This document shows, piece after piece, positions 14,709 through 23,340 of a DNA stretch of 64,000 nt; position 1 is the first letter of the stretch, and every line of letters begins with the position of its first letter. The translations under genes were made by a program, and so were the position numbers. The stretch is from CAZUDO01 sp964618895 (GTDB lineage: Bacteria; Desulfobacterota; Binatia; DP-6), in contig CAZUDO010000122.1 of the NCBI GenBank assembly GCA_964618895.1, forward strand, positions 6,223 to 70,222. The letters run 5' to 3'. The notes beneath the pieces were generated by a model. It ran no database searches. It saw only the letters and a program-made list of their open reading frames with translations, and was not told the origin of the DNA.

Positions 14709-17027
14709 CTACCGCGTCAGCGGCTCGAGCTTGGAGACCGCGTCGCCCGCCATCACGACGATGCGCTGGCCCAGGTCGCGGTTCACCTTGCGGTTCTTGT
14801 TGATCGCCCGGATGAGTGCGCGCAGGAGCTTGTTCGCCTTCTTGTAGGCGCGGCGTGCGCGTGCCCCGCTCTGATCCTTGCCGGCGTCGACCGTCTGCTG
14901 CGCCTTGTGTACCTTGCGGGCGAACTGCGCGGCGGTCTTCTGCCCGCCGAGCTGCTCCACCGGGGCCTGGCCGAGGGTGGCGTCGAGGTTCTCGAGCTGG
15001 CAGGTGACGGGGGCCAGAAGATCGGCGGCTTCACCAGCAGGTGTGTGGAGGCAGCGACCGGCGTCGCAGATGTCGGCGGTGCAGGCGTCGCGGTCGTCGC
15101 AGGCGAGCGGATCGCTCGCGGTGCACTCGACGGGGAGCGTGGCGGTTGTGGTGGAGGCGGCGGTGGTGGTCGTCGTGCTGGTCGTGGGGGCGGCTGTGGT
15201 GACCGTCGTGCTGGTGGTGACCGTCGTGCTGGTGGTGGTCTCGATGGTGGTCGACGAGGACGTGGTCGGCGCGCGCGACGTGGTAGTCGTCGACGCGGTC
15301 GTCGAGGTCGAGGTCGTCGGCGGACGGGTGGTGTTGGTGGTGGTCGTGCTCGGGAGGCTCGTCGTCGTGGTCGCTGTGGTGGTGGTCGTGCTGGTGCTGC
15401 TCTTGATCGTCGTGGTCGTGGTCGTGCTGGAGGGGGGGAGCTGGATGCACGACACCAGGTCGGGCTTCGGGATCAGGGTCGCCAGCGGGGCCACGCCTGC
15501 AGTGGCGCCCAGCACGGGGGCCGTGGAAGCGTATTCCAGACGGTTCACGCCGATGAGACGGGCCCTGTCCGGTTGCGTGACGCTCGCCGGCGGGACGGTC
15601 GAGAGCAGCGAGCCGCCGATCGTCATCTGCCCGTTCGCCTGCAGCAGGTTCTCGCCGCCGCCCCCGACGAGGGCGCCGCTGATCGATACGATCGCCCCGG
15701 TCGTCGACACGTTCGCTCCCTGCGCGACGTTCAGGGTGCACCCGTGAAGGGTGGTGCGTCCGCCGGCGCCGCCGCCGAAGCCGTTGGCGTGGATGTTGCC
15801 GAAGACCTCGAGCGTGTTGCCGCGCAGGTTCAAGTCACCCCCGGGGCCGGGATCGCCGTCGCCGTCGATCTCCGCGCCGACACGGACGCTGGCCGCACCG
15901 TTCGACGCGGCCAACAATGTACCCGCACCACACGAGCCGCCCTGCACGTCGATCGGCCCGAGGGTGAGCGTGCGGCCGGCATCCAGTTGTACGTCGCCGC
16001 CGCATCCGTCGCCTCCTCGTCCCGCCGCCAGCACTGGGGCGTTCGCGTTCAGGTCGAGCGTGGCGTCGGCGTCGAGGCTCCCGCCCTGCCCGTCGGGCGC
16101 TGCGCCCGCGATGTCGACGGGGGCGCCGATCAGGATGCTGCCGGTGAGGGCGCTCAGCAGCACGTCGGCGCCGGTGCCGCCCCCTTCAATAGCGCTACCC
16201 GAGCCCCGGCCGTTGAGCGCGCCGTTCATCGTGATGTTGCCGCCGGCCGTGATCTGCACAAAGCCGGCGTCGCCGATCGAGGCGGTGGCGCCGCACTCGA
16301 TCTTGCCGTTCACCGAGCTGGTGAAGTCGAGAGCCGGGTAGAGCTCGATCGTTCCCCCGTCGCCGCCGGTGGCGTCGATGGGGGCGTTCTGCGTGATGTT
16401 GCCCGCTTCGGCCATCACGAACGCACCGCCCGCGATGCCCTGGTTGCCGGCCTTCACGGTGATCGGGGCGAGCCCGCCGAGGATGATGTTGCCGGTCGTG
16501 CTGCGGACGTTGATCGTGCCGCCGAAGCCCGCCTGCAGCGCGCGCGCCTCGAGCTGGCCGTCGATGGTCACGCCGGTGCTGGCGTTCAGGTCGATCTGTC
16601 CGCCCTCGATCTCGGCGGTCACCGTGATGCGCGACGGCCTGGAGCCGTCGAGGTTCGCCTGCATCCGGATCGTCGTCGCAGACGTGAGGATGACGCTCGG
16701 CCCGGTGCCGGTGGCGGCGGACTCGGCGGGCGGGAGGAGCTTGGCTGCAGGCTCGAACGTGATGCTGCCCGCCCTGACCCAGAAGGTGCCCACCCCCACG
16801 GTGATCTCGACCCCCGCTCTGACGATGAAGTTTCGCGCGCCCAAGTCGTAGGTGGCGTCCGCGGAGGCGATGGTCTGGTTAATCCCCACGACGCAGTCGC
16901 CACTGGCAGACAAGCACAGCGTCTGGGCTCCCGCCGGCACCGCCGCCAGCGCGAGGACGAGCGACAGCAGCGTCCCGACCGGGAGATGGGCCGGGCGCGC
17001 GGGCCGTGGGTGTACGTCGATCCTCAT
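14709..17027 (-). CDS. large secreted beta-helix-like protein with Thr-rich linker
   Basis: About 772 aa from the ATG at 17027 (an upstream in-frame start at 17072 is possible). A signal peptide (LLSLVLALAAVPAGAQT) leads into about 500 residues of glycine-rich repeats resembling filamentous haemagglutinin-type parallel beta-helix (GNITQNAPID, GNITMNGALNG, GSILIGAPVDI). A linker of about 100 residues, nearly all Thr/Ser, follows (15130-15435). Then comes a Cys/Asp motif (DPLACDDRDACTADICDAG) like calcium or EGF-type modules, and a basic helical C-terminal domain of about 110 aa. Probably cell-surface; the role is unknown. Confidence 0.75.
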   Translation of the reverse strand: MRIDVHPRPARPAHLPVGTLLSLVLALAAVPAGAQTLCLSASGDCVVGINQTIASADATYDLGARNFIVRAGVEITVGVGTFWVRAGSITFEPAAKLLPPAESAATGTGPSVILTSATTIRMQANLDGSRPSRITVTAEIEGGQIDLNASTGVTIDGQLEARALQAGFGGTINVRSTTGNIILGGLAPITVKAGNQGIAGGAFVMAEAGNITQNAPIDATGGDGGTIELYPALDFTSSVNGKIECGATASIGDAGFVQITAGGNITMNGALNGRGSGSAIEGGGTGADVLLSALTGSILIGAPVDIAGAAPDGQGGSLDADATLDLNANAPVLAAGRGGDGCGGDVQLDAGRTLTLGPIDVQGGSCGAGTLLAASNGAASVRVGAEIDGDGDPGPGGDLNLRGNTLEVFGNIHANGFGGGAGGRTTLHGCTLNVAQGANVSTTGAIVSISGALVGGGGENLLQANGQMTIGGSLLSTVPPASVTQPDRARLIGVNRLEYASTAPVLGATAGVAPLATLIPKPDLVSCIQLPPSSTTTTTTIKSSTSTTTTTATTTTSLPSTTTTNTTRPPTTSTSTTASTTTTSRAPTTSSSTTIETTTSTTVTTSTTVTTAAPTTSTTTTTAASTTTATLPVECTASDPLACDDRDACTADICDAGRCLHTPAGEAADLLAPVTCQLENLDATLGQAPVEQLGGQKTAAQFARKVHKAQQTVDAGKDQSGARARRAYKKANKLLRALIRAINKNRKVNRDLGQRIVVMAGDAVSKLEPLTR

Positions 17028-17183
17028 GGGACGCGGCACGGGGGAGCAACGGGTGTGCCGGAAGTGACCCATCAGGGTGCCGGAAACGGTAGCGTTGGTG
17101 CGCCCCTCGCGTGGCGTCGGTGCACGATTCAGGCAGGGTCGCGGGTCACGTACGTTGAACGGCCGGCCGGGGGGCAGAAGCGG

Positions 17184-17825
17184 TCACTCTCGGGCGAGCG
17201 CACCGAGCTCCCGGAGAAACGCCGCGGTGCGGTTCCACATGGGGTCGAGCACCTCGGTGAGCTTGTGCCCGGCGTTCATGACGCAGAGTTCGCGGTTCGG
17301 ACGGCGGGCGGTAAAAGGTGTGATGGCGGCCAGCGGCACGGCGTTGTCGTGGCGGCCGGCGAAGACGAGTGCGGAAACGGGCGGGTCGGGCTCCTCGGGG
17401 TACGCGTGCCCGTCATCCAGGATGCCGATGTGCAGTGGGAGCTCGCGCTTCTGACCGTAATGGTAGCAGGGAGCGGTGCCCTTGGCGCGCCAGCGTGCGA
17501 CCGCCTGCGCACCGATACGCTCCTCCCAGCGCTGCACGAAGCCGAAGGCGGGCGCGAACAGGACCAGGCCGCGCACGCGCTCGGGGTGGCGGGCGGCAAC
17601 CAAGGTGGCGAGATAGCCGCCGAGGCTCGAGCCCAGCAGGACCGCGTCGGCGGAGCCGATCAGCCCTTCGACGACGGCCAGCATGCTGGTCACCGTCATG
17701 TGGGTGAAGTCGGGGGCGAGGTCGGGGATCTCGAGTCGCGCGCCGGCGTCGGTCAGGCGGGCGCGGAAGAACTGCGCCTTGGTGCTCGCCGGGCCGGAGG
17801 CGAACCCGTGCAGGTAGACGAGCAT
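17184..17825 (-). CDS. YqiA-like alpha/beta-hydrolase esterase
   Basis: Encodes 213 aa. It starts YLHGFASGPASTKA, with the nucleophile elbow LLGSSLGGYLA and a late Asp/His region (VFAGRHDNAVPL, MNAGHKLTEVLD). Length and order match the YqiA/UPF0227 esterases. The physiological substrate is unknown. It begins 4 nt after the downstream acyl-CoA dehydrogenase gene in the same leftward operon. Confidence 0.82.
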   Translation of the reverse strand: MLVYLHGFASGPASTKAQFFRARLTDAGARLEIPDLAPDFTHMTVTSMLAVVEGLIGSADAVLLGSSLGGYLATLVAARHPERVRGLVLFAPAFGFVQRWEERIGAQAVARWRAKGTAPCYHYGQKRELPLHIGILDDGHAYPEEPDPPVSALVFAGRHDNAVPLAAITPFTARRPNRELCVMNAGHKLTEVLDPMWNRTAAFLRELGALARE

Positions 17826-17829
17826 CGGC

Positions 17830-18966
17830 TCAATAGCCGTCGAGCGTGGCCAGGCGCTCGCGATGGAAGGTGGGATCGCCGAAGGCGACCTCGTTCCAGC
17901 GCGCCCGCTTGAACCACAGGTGGAGATCGTGCTCCCAGGTGAAGCCGATGCCGCCGTGCATCTGCACGGCGCGGTCGACGGTGGCGGTGTACACCTCGCC
18001 GAGACGCGCCTTGGCCATCGACGCCGCGCGCGCCGCCTCGCGCGGGCGGTGGTCGGCGGCGTAGGCGGCGTACCACACCAGCGAGCGCGACGGCTCGACG
18101 TCGGCCACCATCTCCGCTGCCATGTGCTTGATGGCCTGGAACGAGCCGATCGTGCGCCCGAACTGCTGGCGCACCTTGGCGTACTCGACGGCCATCTCGA
18201 GCGCGCGCCCGGCGCCGCCGAGCGCGTCGGCGGCGATCAGCACCGCGCCCAGATCGAGGAGTCGCGCCAGCAGCGGCCAGCCGCCGCCGGGCTTTCCGAG
18301 CACCGCGTCCCGGCCCACGGCGGCGCCGCGCAGCTCGACCTCGCCGACGCGCCGCGTGAGGTCGATGGTCTCCTCGGGCCGGACCTGCACCCCGGGCGCC
18401 GACGCCTCGACCAGGAAGAGCGATACGCCCGCCGGTCCGCTGCCGGTCTTCGTGCGCGCCGGGACGAGGAGAAGCTCCGCACCCGGCGCGCCGAACACGA
18501 ACAGCTTGGTGCCTTCGAGACGATAGCCCTGGCGCGTGACCGCGGCCCGCGTCGTGATGCCGGCCGGGTCGTGGCGGTCGCTCTCCTCGAGATACGCGAG
18601 CGCTCCGAAGGTCTCGCCCGCGATCAGCGACGGCAGCCAGCGTTTGCGCTGGATGGCCGTGCCGGCGCGCACCAGGGCGGCGATCACGAGCTGCGTGCCG
18701 AGAAACGGTCCCGGGGCGGCGGCCCGGCCGAGCTCCTCGCACACCAGCGCCAGCTCGAGGGCGCCGAGGCCGAGGCCGCCGTGCTTCTCGGGGACGACCA
18801 GCCCCATCCAGCCGAGCTCCGCCATGCGCGCGTACAGCGGGCCCGGGATGCCGTCGGGCGTGCGCGCCGTCTCGCGCACGAGGGTCGGGGGGCACTCGCG
18901 GGTGAGGAACTCGCGCGCCGCGCGCTGCAGGGCCTCCTGGTCCTCGGACAGGCCGAAGTCGATCAT
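17830..18966 (-). CDS. acyl-CoA dehydrogenase (second of pair)
   Basis: Encodes 378 aa from the ATG at 18966, which overlaps the upstream dehydrogenase stop (ATGA). Typical features are the N-terminal FGLSEDQEALQRAAREFL, GWMGLVVPEKHGGLG, the middle beta-domain with AYLEESDRHDP and a C-terminal helical domain (YAKVRQQFGRTIGSFQAIKH, VQMHGGIGFTWEHDLHLWFKR). It is a FAD-dependent dehydrogenase. The paired arrangement resembles heteromeric acyl-CoA dehydrogenases for steroid side chains or branched acids, so the two genes may encode one complex. Confidence 0.87.
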   Translation of the reverse strand: MIDFGLSEDQEALQRAAREFLTRECPPTLVRETARTPDGIPGPLYARMAELGWMGLVVPEKHGGLGLGALELALVCEELGRAAAPGPFLGTQLVIAALVRAGTAIQRKRWLPSLIAGETFGALAYLEESDRHDPAGITTRAAVTRQGYRLEGTKLFVFGAPGAELLLVPARTKTGSGPAGVSLFLVEASAPGVQVRPEETIDLTRRVGEVELRGAAVGRDAVLGKPGGGWPLLARLLDLGAVLIAADALGGAGRALEMAVEYAKVRQQFGRTIGSFQAIKHMAAEMVADVEPSRSLVWYAAYAADHRPREAARAASMAKARLGEVYTATVDRAVQMHGGIGFTWEHDLHLWFKRARWNEVAFGDPTFHRERLATLDGY

Positions 18967-20171
18967 GCGCGCTCCTCCCGCCCGCGCGTCTCGCGCGGCA
19001 GGCCGAGGCCGCGCTCGGCGATGATGTTCTTCTGGATCTGCGAGGTGCCGCCGCCGATGACGAGGCCGAGCGTGAACATGTGGTCGAGCGGCCACATGCC
19101 GCGATCGCGGGCGCGCGGGTCGTGGCGGCCGAGGGGGCCGTAGGCACCCAGGATGTCGAGCGCCGCCTTGGCCAGGTCGTGGTTCAGCTCGGTGGCGACC
19201 AACTTGTTGACGGCGGCCGAGATGCCGGGCTTCCGGCCGCGCAGGGTGTCGGTCAGCTGCCGGTAGGCCTCGAGCTTCATGGTTTCGACGCGCACGGCGA
19301 GCGCCGCCAGGCGCTGGCGCACGACCGGATCTTCGCTCGCCGGACGCCCGTGGCGGCGCTGCGTGCGCGCCAGCCGCCGCAGCCGATCGAGCACCTGCTG
19401 CGTACGCGTGGTGGCGCCCAGCATGTTGCGCTCGTGGGCGAGGGTGGCGTTGGCTACCTGCCAGCCGTTGTTCAGCTCGCCGACCAGGTGCGCGACCGGC
19501 ACGCGCACGTCCTCGAAGAACACCTCGTTGAAGCCGGCGTCGCCCGTCATCTGGACGAGCGGCCGCACCGTGATGCCGGGCGTCTTGATGTCGATCAGGA
19601 GATACGAGATGCCGCCGTGGCGGGGGGCGTCGGGGTCGGTGCGCACCAGGCAGAACATCCAGTCGGCGAACTGCGCGTTCGAGGTCCACACTTTCTGCCC
19701 GTTCACCACGAACGCGTCGCCGTGGCGCTCGGCGCGCGTGCGCAGCGAGGCCAGGTCGGAGCCGGCACCCGGCTCGGAGTAGCCCTGGCACCAGATCTCC
19801 TCGGCGGTGAGGATCTTGGGGAGATGGCGGCGGCGCTGCTCCTCGGTGCCGAACTGGATCAGCGTCGGGCCCACCATCTGGATGCCCATGAGGCCGATGA
19901 GTCCCGGCGCGCGCGCCAGCACCATCTCCTCGTTGACGATCGTCTGGCGCAGCACGTCCATGCCCTGGCCGCCCCACGCGCGCGGCCAGCCGAGGGCCAG
20001 GTAGCCGGCGTCGTGGACGGTCCGCTGCCACGCCTTCGCCTGCGCGATGCGCGCGGGATCGTGCCACTCGAGCGGGCGGGCGTCGCGTTGCTTGGGAGGG
20101 ACGTTCTTTCGTAGCCAGGCGCGCACCTGGCGGCGGAACGCCTGCTCGTCGGGGGTGAAGCGCAGATCCAT
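18963..20171 (-). CDS. acyl-CoA dehydrogenase (first of pair)
   Basis: Encodes 402 aa from the ATG at 20171. It has LRFTPDEQAFRRQVRAWL at the start, GWPRAWGGQGMD, the FAD/substrate block CQGYSEPGAGSDLASLRTRAE, GQKVWTSNAQFADWMFCLVRTD and the C-terminal GGTSQIQKNIIAERGLGLPR. It is a long-form FAD-dependent acyl-CoA dehydrogenase. The first gene of a three-gene leftward unit with the second dehydrogenase and a YqiA-like esterase. The acyl substrate is not predictable. Confidence 0.88.
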   Translation of the reverse strand: MDLRFTPDEQAFRRQVRAWLRKNVPPKQRDARPLEWHDPARIAQAKAWQRTVHDAGYLALGWPRAWGGQGMDVLRQTIVNEEMVLARAPGLIGLMGIQMVGPTLIQFGTEEQRRRHLPKILTAEEIWCQGYSEPGAGSDLASLRTRAERHGDAFVVNGQKVWTSNAQFADWMFCLVRTDPDAPRHGGISYLLIDIKTPGITVRPLVQMTGDAGFNEVFFEDVRVPVAHLVGELNNGWQVANATLAHERNMLGATTRTQQVLDRLRRLARTQRRHGRPASEDPVVRQRLAALAVRVETMKLEAYRQLTDTLRGRKPGISAAVNKLVATELNHDLAKAALDILGAYGPLGRHDPRARDRGMWPLDHMFTLGLVIGGGTSQIQKNIIAERGLGLPRETRGREERA

Positions 20172-20291
20172 GGAGCTGGTCGCTAGCACGATGCCGGCGC
20201 GCGACGCTACGCCGGCCCGGCGGCGCCGATCGACCGCTATGCCGACGCCGGTCATCCGTGGCACGATCCCGGCAGCCAGGGAGGACCCACG

Positions 20292-21320
20292 ATGCGCGCC
20301 GCCGTCATGCGACACTCGCAGCTGGTCGTCGACACACTGCCCGACCCCGAGCCCGGACCGGGCGAGGTGCTGGTCCGGACGCTCGCCTGCGGCATCTGCG
20401 GCTCGGACCTGCACGCGCTGAAGCACGCCCACAAGATGGTTCAGGCGGCGCGCGACTCGGGCGTGCCGTTCGCCATGGATCCGGAGCGCGACGTCGTCCT
20501 GGGGCACGAGTTCTGCGCCGAGGTGGTCGACTTCGGGCCCGACACGCAGCGGGGGCTGCGGCCCGGGACGCGCGTCGTCTCCATGCCGCTGGTGGTCGGG
20601 ATGAGCGGCGTGCACGGGGTCGGCTACTCGAACGAGTACCCCGGCGGCTACGGCGAGCTGATGTGCCTGTCGGAGATGATGCTCCTGCCGGTGCCGAACG
20701 GACTCGCGACCGAGCACGCGGCGCTCACCGAGCCGATGGCCGTCGGCGTGCATGCGGTGGCGAAGGCGCGGCTCGAGCCGGGCGACGCGCCGCTGGTGGT
20801 CGGCTGCGGGCCGGTGGGCCTGGCGGTGATCGCGGCGCTCCGCCTGCGCGGGGCCGAGCCGATCGTGGCGGCGGACTATTCGCCGCGCCGGCGCGCGCTC
20901 GCGACCGCGATGGGTGCCCACGTCGTGGTCGACCCCAAGGTGCGGCCCGCGATCGAGGCGTGGACCGAGGCGGCCGGGGCGCGCCCCGCGGTCGTGTTCG
21001 AATGCGTCGGTGTGCCCGGCCTGCTGCACGAAGTCATGCGTACGGCGCCGCGCTGGGCCCGTATCGTGGTCGCCGGCGTATGCATGGAAGACGATCGCAT
21101 CCAACCCATGCTCGGCATCAACAAGGAGCTGTCGGTGCAGTTCGTGCTGGGGTACATGCCCGACGAGTTCGCGCACGCGCTCACCGAGATCGCCGACGGA
21201 CGCATCGCGGTGGCGCCCCTGGTGACGGGCCGGGTGGGGATCGACGGGGTGCCCGGGGCGTTCGCCGAGCTGGCGCATCCCGACGCGCACGCCAAGATCC
21301 TGGTGGAGCCCGGACGATGA
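20292..21320 (+). CDS. zinc-type alcohol dehydrogenase (MDR family)
   Basis: Encodes 342 aa after GGGAGGACCCACG. The catalytic-zinc region is present (CGICGSDLH, then GHEFCAEVVDFG), and the Rossmann motif is VVGCGPVGLAVI. The four-cysteine structural-zinc lobe of most zinc alcohol dehydrogenases (C-x2-C-x2-C-x7-C) is absent; that region instead reads VGMSGVHGVGYSNEYPGGYGE. It is an NAD(P)-dependent oxidoreductase of unknown substrate. It is divergent from the acyl-CoA dehydrogenase operon, so a fatty-alcohol or related role is possible but speculative. Confidence 0.85.
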   Translation: MRAAVMRHSQLVVDTLPDPEPGPGEVLVRTLACGICGSDLHALKHAHKMVQAARDSGVPFAMDPERDVVLGHEFCAEVVDFGPDTQRGLRPGTRVVSMPLVVGMSGVHGVGYSNEYPGGYGELMCLSEMMLLPVPNGLATEHAALTEPMAVGVHAVAKARLEPGDAPLVVGCGPVGLAVIAALRLRGAEPIVAADYSPRRRALATAMGAHVVVDPKVRPAIEAWTEAAGARPAVVFECVGVPGLLHEVMRTAPRWARIVVAGVCMEDDRIQPMLGINKELSVQFVLGYMPDEFAHALTEIADGRIAVAPLVTGRVGIDGVPGAFAELAHPDAHAKILVEPGR

Positions 21321-21355
21321 CGCTGGCGGCCGAGCACATCGTCCGCGAGGGGATC

Positions 21356-22216
21356 TCAGCGATACAGCGCCTTCGCCAGGTCGCTGCGGTAGCGCTCGGT
21401 GAGCGGGTCGCGTTGGCCGACGACTGCGAACACGTCGAGCATGGCCTTGCGCGCGCCGTCGTCCGCATGGCGCGGATCGCGGTGGACCACCTCGAGCAAC
21501 TCGGCGAGCGCTTCTTCGTACCGCGCCGCCGCGGCAAGCGCCCGGCCGAGCGCCAGGCGCGCGTCGAGGTCGTCCGGGTCGGCGGCGAGCCGGGTCCGTA
21601 GCGCGGCTTCATCACCGCCGCCGTCGACGCGTGTGCGCAGCTCGGCCGCTAGCCGCTCGGCGTCTGCGGCGACCGGAACGCCGGGGGAGATGCGCGCCAG
21701 GTGTTCGAGGGCACGCGCAACGTCACCCGCGGCGGCATCCAGCCGGGCCAGTCCGAGCAGGGCGTACGCTTGGTGCCCGTCCTGCGCGATCGCCGCCTCG
21801 AAGGCGCTGCGGGCGCCGGCGCCGTCTCCGTCGGCCGCGCAGCGTTCGCCGGTGGCAGCGAGCTGGTCGGCTTCCGTCGGCAGGATGCCGGCCAGGAACT
21901 GCCGCACGGCGTGCTCGGGCTGGGCGCCGACGAACTCCGACACCAGGGCGCCGTCGCGGAACGCCTTTACCGCCGGGATGCTCTGGATCCGGAAGCCCTC
22001 GGCGGTTGCCGGCGCCGTGTCGATGTTGACCTTGGCAAGCACGAATGCCCCGCCGTGCTCGCGCGCGAGTCGTTCGAGCACCGGCCCGAGCGTGCGACAC
22101 GGCCCGCACCACGGCGCCCAGAAGTCGACCACCACCGGCACGGTCCGCGACCGCGCGAGCACCGCGCGCTCGAAGTCGTCGTCCCCCACCTCGATGATCA
22201 CCTCGCCATCCGCCAT
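21356..22216 (-). CDS. thioredoxin-TPR protein (CnoX/YbbN-like)
   Basis: Encodes 286 aa. The N-terminal thioredoxin domain keeps an intact redox site (FWAPWCGPCRTL at about residues 32-43) and the cis-Pro loop (IQSIPAVKAF). The rest is TPR-like helices (AFEAAIAQDGHQAYALLGLA, ARLALGRALAAAARYEEALAELLEVV). This is the architecture of CnoX/YbbN chaperedoxins, which protect unfolded proteins and pass them to GroEL. Unlike E. coli YbbN, the C-x-x-C is complete. The ATG at 22216 lacks a Shine-Dalgarno and has a promoter-like pair 8 nt upstream. Confidence 0.87.
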   Translation of the reverse strand: MADGEVIIEVGDDDFERAVLARSRTVPVVVDFWAPWCGPCRTLGPVLERLAREHGGAFVLAKVNIDTAPATAEGFRIQSIPAVKAFRDGALVSEFVGAQPEHAVRQFLAGILPTEADQLAATGERCAADGDGAGARSAFEAAIAQDGHQAYALLGLARLDAAAGDVARALEHLARISPGVPVAADAERLAAELRTRVDGGGDEAALRTRLAADPDDLDARLALGRALAAAARYEEALAELLEVVHRDPRHADDGARKAMLDVFAVVGQRDPLTERYRSDLAKALYR

Positions 22217-22224
22217 CGCGCCTG

Positions 22225-22253
22225 AGTGTGCGCACTCGCCCCGCCGAAGGCAA
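22225..22253 (-). promoter_or_regulatory. predicted promoter, leaderless architecture
   Basis: On the minus strand: TTGCCT (22253-22248), 17-nt spacer, CACACT (22230-22225), then 8 nt to the ATG at 22216. The -10 is only moderately conserved. Confidence 0.35.
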
Positions 22254-22321
22254 CAAGTGCCCCCTGCCGGCCAAGACGAGCCCGACACGAAAGCGCGCCG
22301 ACCCGCGTGAACGCGCGCCAA

Positions 22322-22348
22322 GCCGAGCGCGGCTCCGCCGCGCTCGGC
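22322..22348. repeat. perfect 12-bp hairpin between divergent genes
   Basis: GCCGAGCGCGGC at 22322-22333 and GCCGCGCTCGGC at 22337-22348 with a TCC loop. Two further GC-rich inverted repeats follow before 22424. The region lies between divergent genes, so a terminator is not expected; a regulatory or nucleoid-related role is possible. Confidence 0.5.
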
Positions 22349-22424
22349 GCGGGGTCCGGGGGCATCGGAGCACCGCAGCGCGCGCTCCGCGCGCGCGAGG
22401 AGCGCACGGGCCCCCGGAGTCCAA

Positions 22425-22454
22425 TTGACAGGCCCGAGCACGCTCTCTTATAAG
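22425..22454 (+). promoter_or_regulatory. strong sigma-70-type promoter upstream of kdsB
   Basis: TTGACA at 22425-22430, 18-nt spacer, TATAAG at 22449-22454. This is among the best consensus matches in the window and is placed to transcribe the kdsB-to-HPr operon, with a predicted leader of about 100 nt. Confidence 0.7.
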
Positions 22455-22537
22455 GAAATCCCGTAGCCAGTCCCTGGAGCGAGGTCCGAGCAGAGCGGCG
22501 CAATGACGAGCGGCGTCGCGGGCACCGCGCGCCGGCG

Positions 22538-22560
22538 ACCGTGCTACGGTTTTCGTTTTT
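22538..22560 (+). terminator. terminator-like hairpin and T-tract directly before kdsB
   Basis: ACCGT-GCT-ACGGT at 22538-22550 is followed by TTTCGTTTTT, ending at the base before the kdsB ATG. It has intrinsic-terminator form with a short stem. It would end an RNA of about 100 nt from the promoter at 22425-22454, acting as attenuator or small-RNA terminator. TACGGT at 22545-22550 could instead be a -10 element for kdsB. Confidence 0.45.
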
Positions 22561-23340
22561 ATGGACCCCGTCGCCCTCGCCATCATTCCCGCCCGCTGGC
22601 GTTCCACCCGCCTGCCGGGGAAGGCGCTCGCCGCCATCGCGGGGCGGCCCATGATCGCGCACGTGGCGGCGCGCACGGCCCGTGCGCGTGGGCTCAGCCG
22701 CGTCATCGTGGCGACCGACGACGCGCGCATCCAGGCCGCGGTGGCCGGGACGGGTGCCGACGGCGTACTGACCCGTCCCGATCACCCGAGCGGCACCGAT
22801 CGGGTGGCCGAGGTCGCCCGTGGGCTCACCGCCGATGTGATCGTGAACGTACAGGGCGACCTGCCACTCCTCGACCCGCGCATGGTAGAGGTATTGGTGG
22901 CCCGCATGGCGGCCGAGCCGACGCTCCCGATGGCCACGCTGGCGACCCCGATCGCCGACGCCGACGAATGGCGCTCGCCGCACGTCGTGAAAGTGGTGCT
23001 CGGGGCCGACGGCCGGGCGCTCTATTTTTCGCGCAGCCCGGTCCCGTTCGACCGTGACGGCACGCGCGCCGCGGGCGAGCCGTTCGGCTGGAAGCACATC
23101 GGCATGTACGCCTACCGGCGCGACGTTCTGCTCCGGCTGGCGGCGCTGCCGCCGTCGCCGCTCGAACGGCGCGAGCAGCTCGAGCAGTTGCGCGCGCTCG
23201 AGCACGGCATCACCATCGGGGTGGTGGCGTGGACGGGGGACGAGCCGGTGGTCGAGGTGGACACGCCTGCGGATCTCGAGCGAGTGCGGGCGGTGGCCGA
23301 GGCGCAGCGCGAACCAGGGGACGGGCGGGCCGCATGGTGA
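22561..23340 (+). CDS. kdsB: 3-deoxy-manno-octulosonate cytidylyltransferase
   Basis: Encodes 259 aa. The signature IIPARWRSTRLPGKAL lies at the N-terminus, with VIVATDDARI, DHPSGTDRVAEVA, VIVNVQGDLPLLDP, FSRSPVPF and WKHIGMYAYRRDVL. It activates KDO as CMP-KDO for LPS inner core assembly, using CTP from the next gene. No ribosome-binding site precedes the ATG at 22561; the ten bases before it are T-rich. The stop overlaps the pyrG start (ATGGTGA). Confidence 0.95.
   Translation: MDPVALAIIPARWRSTRLPGKALAAIAGRPMIAHVAARTARARGLSRVIVATDDARIQAAVAGTGADGVLTRPDHPSGTDRVAEVARGLTADVIVNVQGDLPLLDPRMVEVLVARMAAEPTLPMATLATPIADADEWRSPHVVKVVLGADGRALYFSRSPVPFDRDGTRAAGEPFGWKHIGMYAYRRDVLLRLAALPPSPLERREQLEQLRALEHGITIGVVAWTGDEPVVEVDTPADLERVRAVAEAQREPGDGRAAW

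Noticed and set aside
15130..15440. Tandem repeats resembling a minisatellite or CRISPR
   Set aside because: Repeats are Thr-codon reiterations within a reading frame, with no spacer-repeat structure; likewise at 52585-52770.
14610..17912. Open frame of about 1100 codons on the plus strand
   Set aside because: It mirrors the leftward beta-helix protein and neighbouring genes, with low-complexity Arg/Gly composition; a shadow of GC-rich coding DNA.
22503..23057. Alternative frame starting 58 bp upstream of kdsB
   Set aside because: It runs antiphase through kdsB with Arg-rich composition and no domain.
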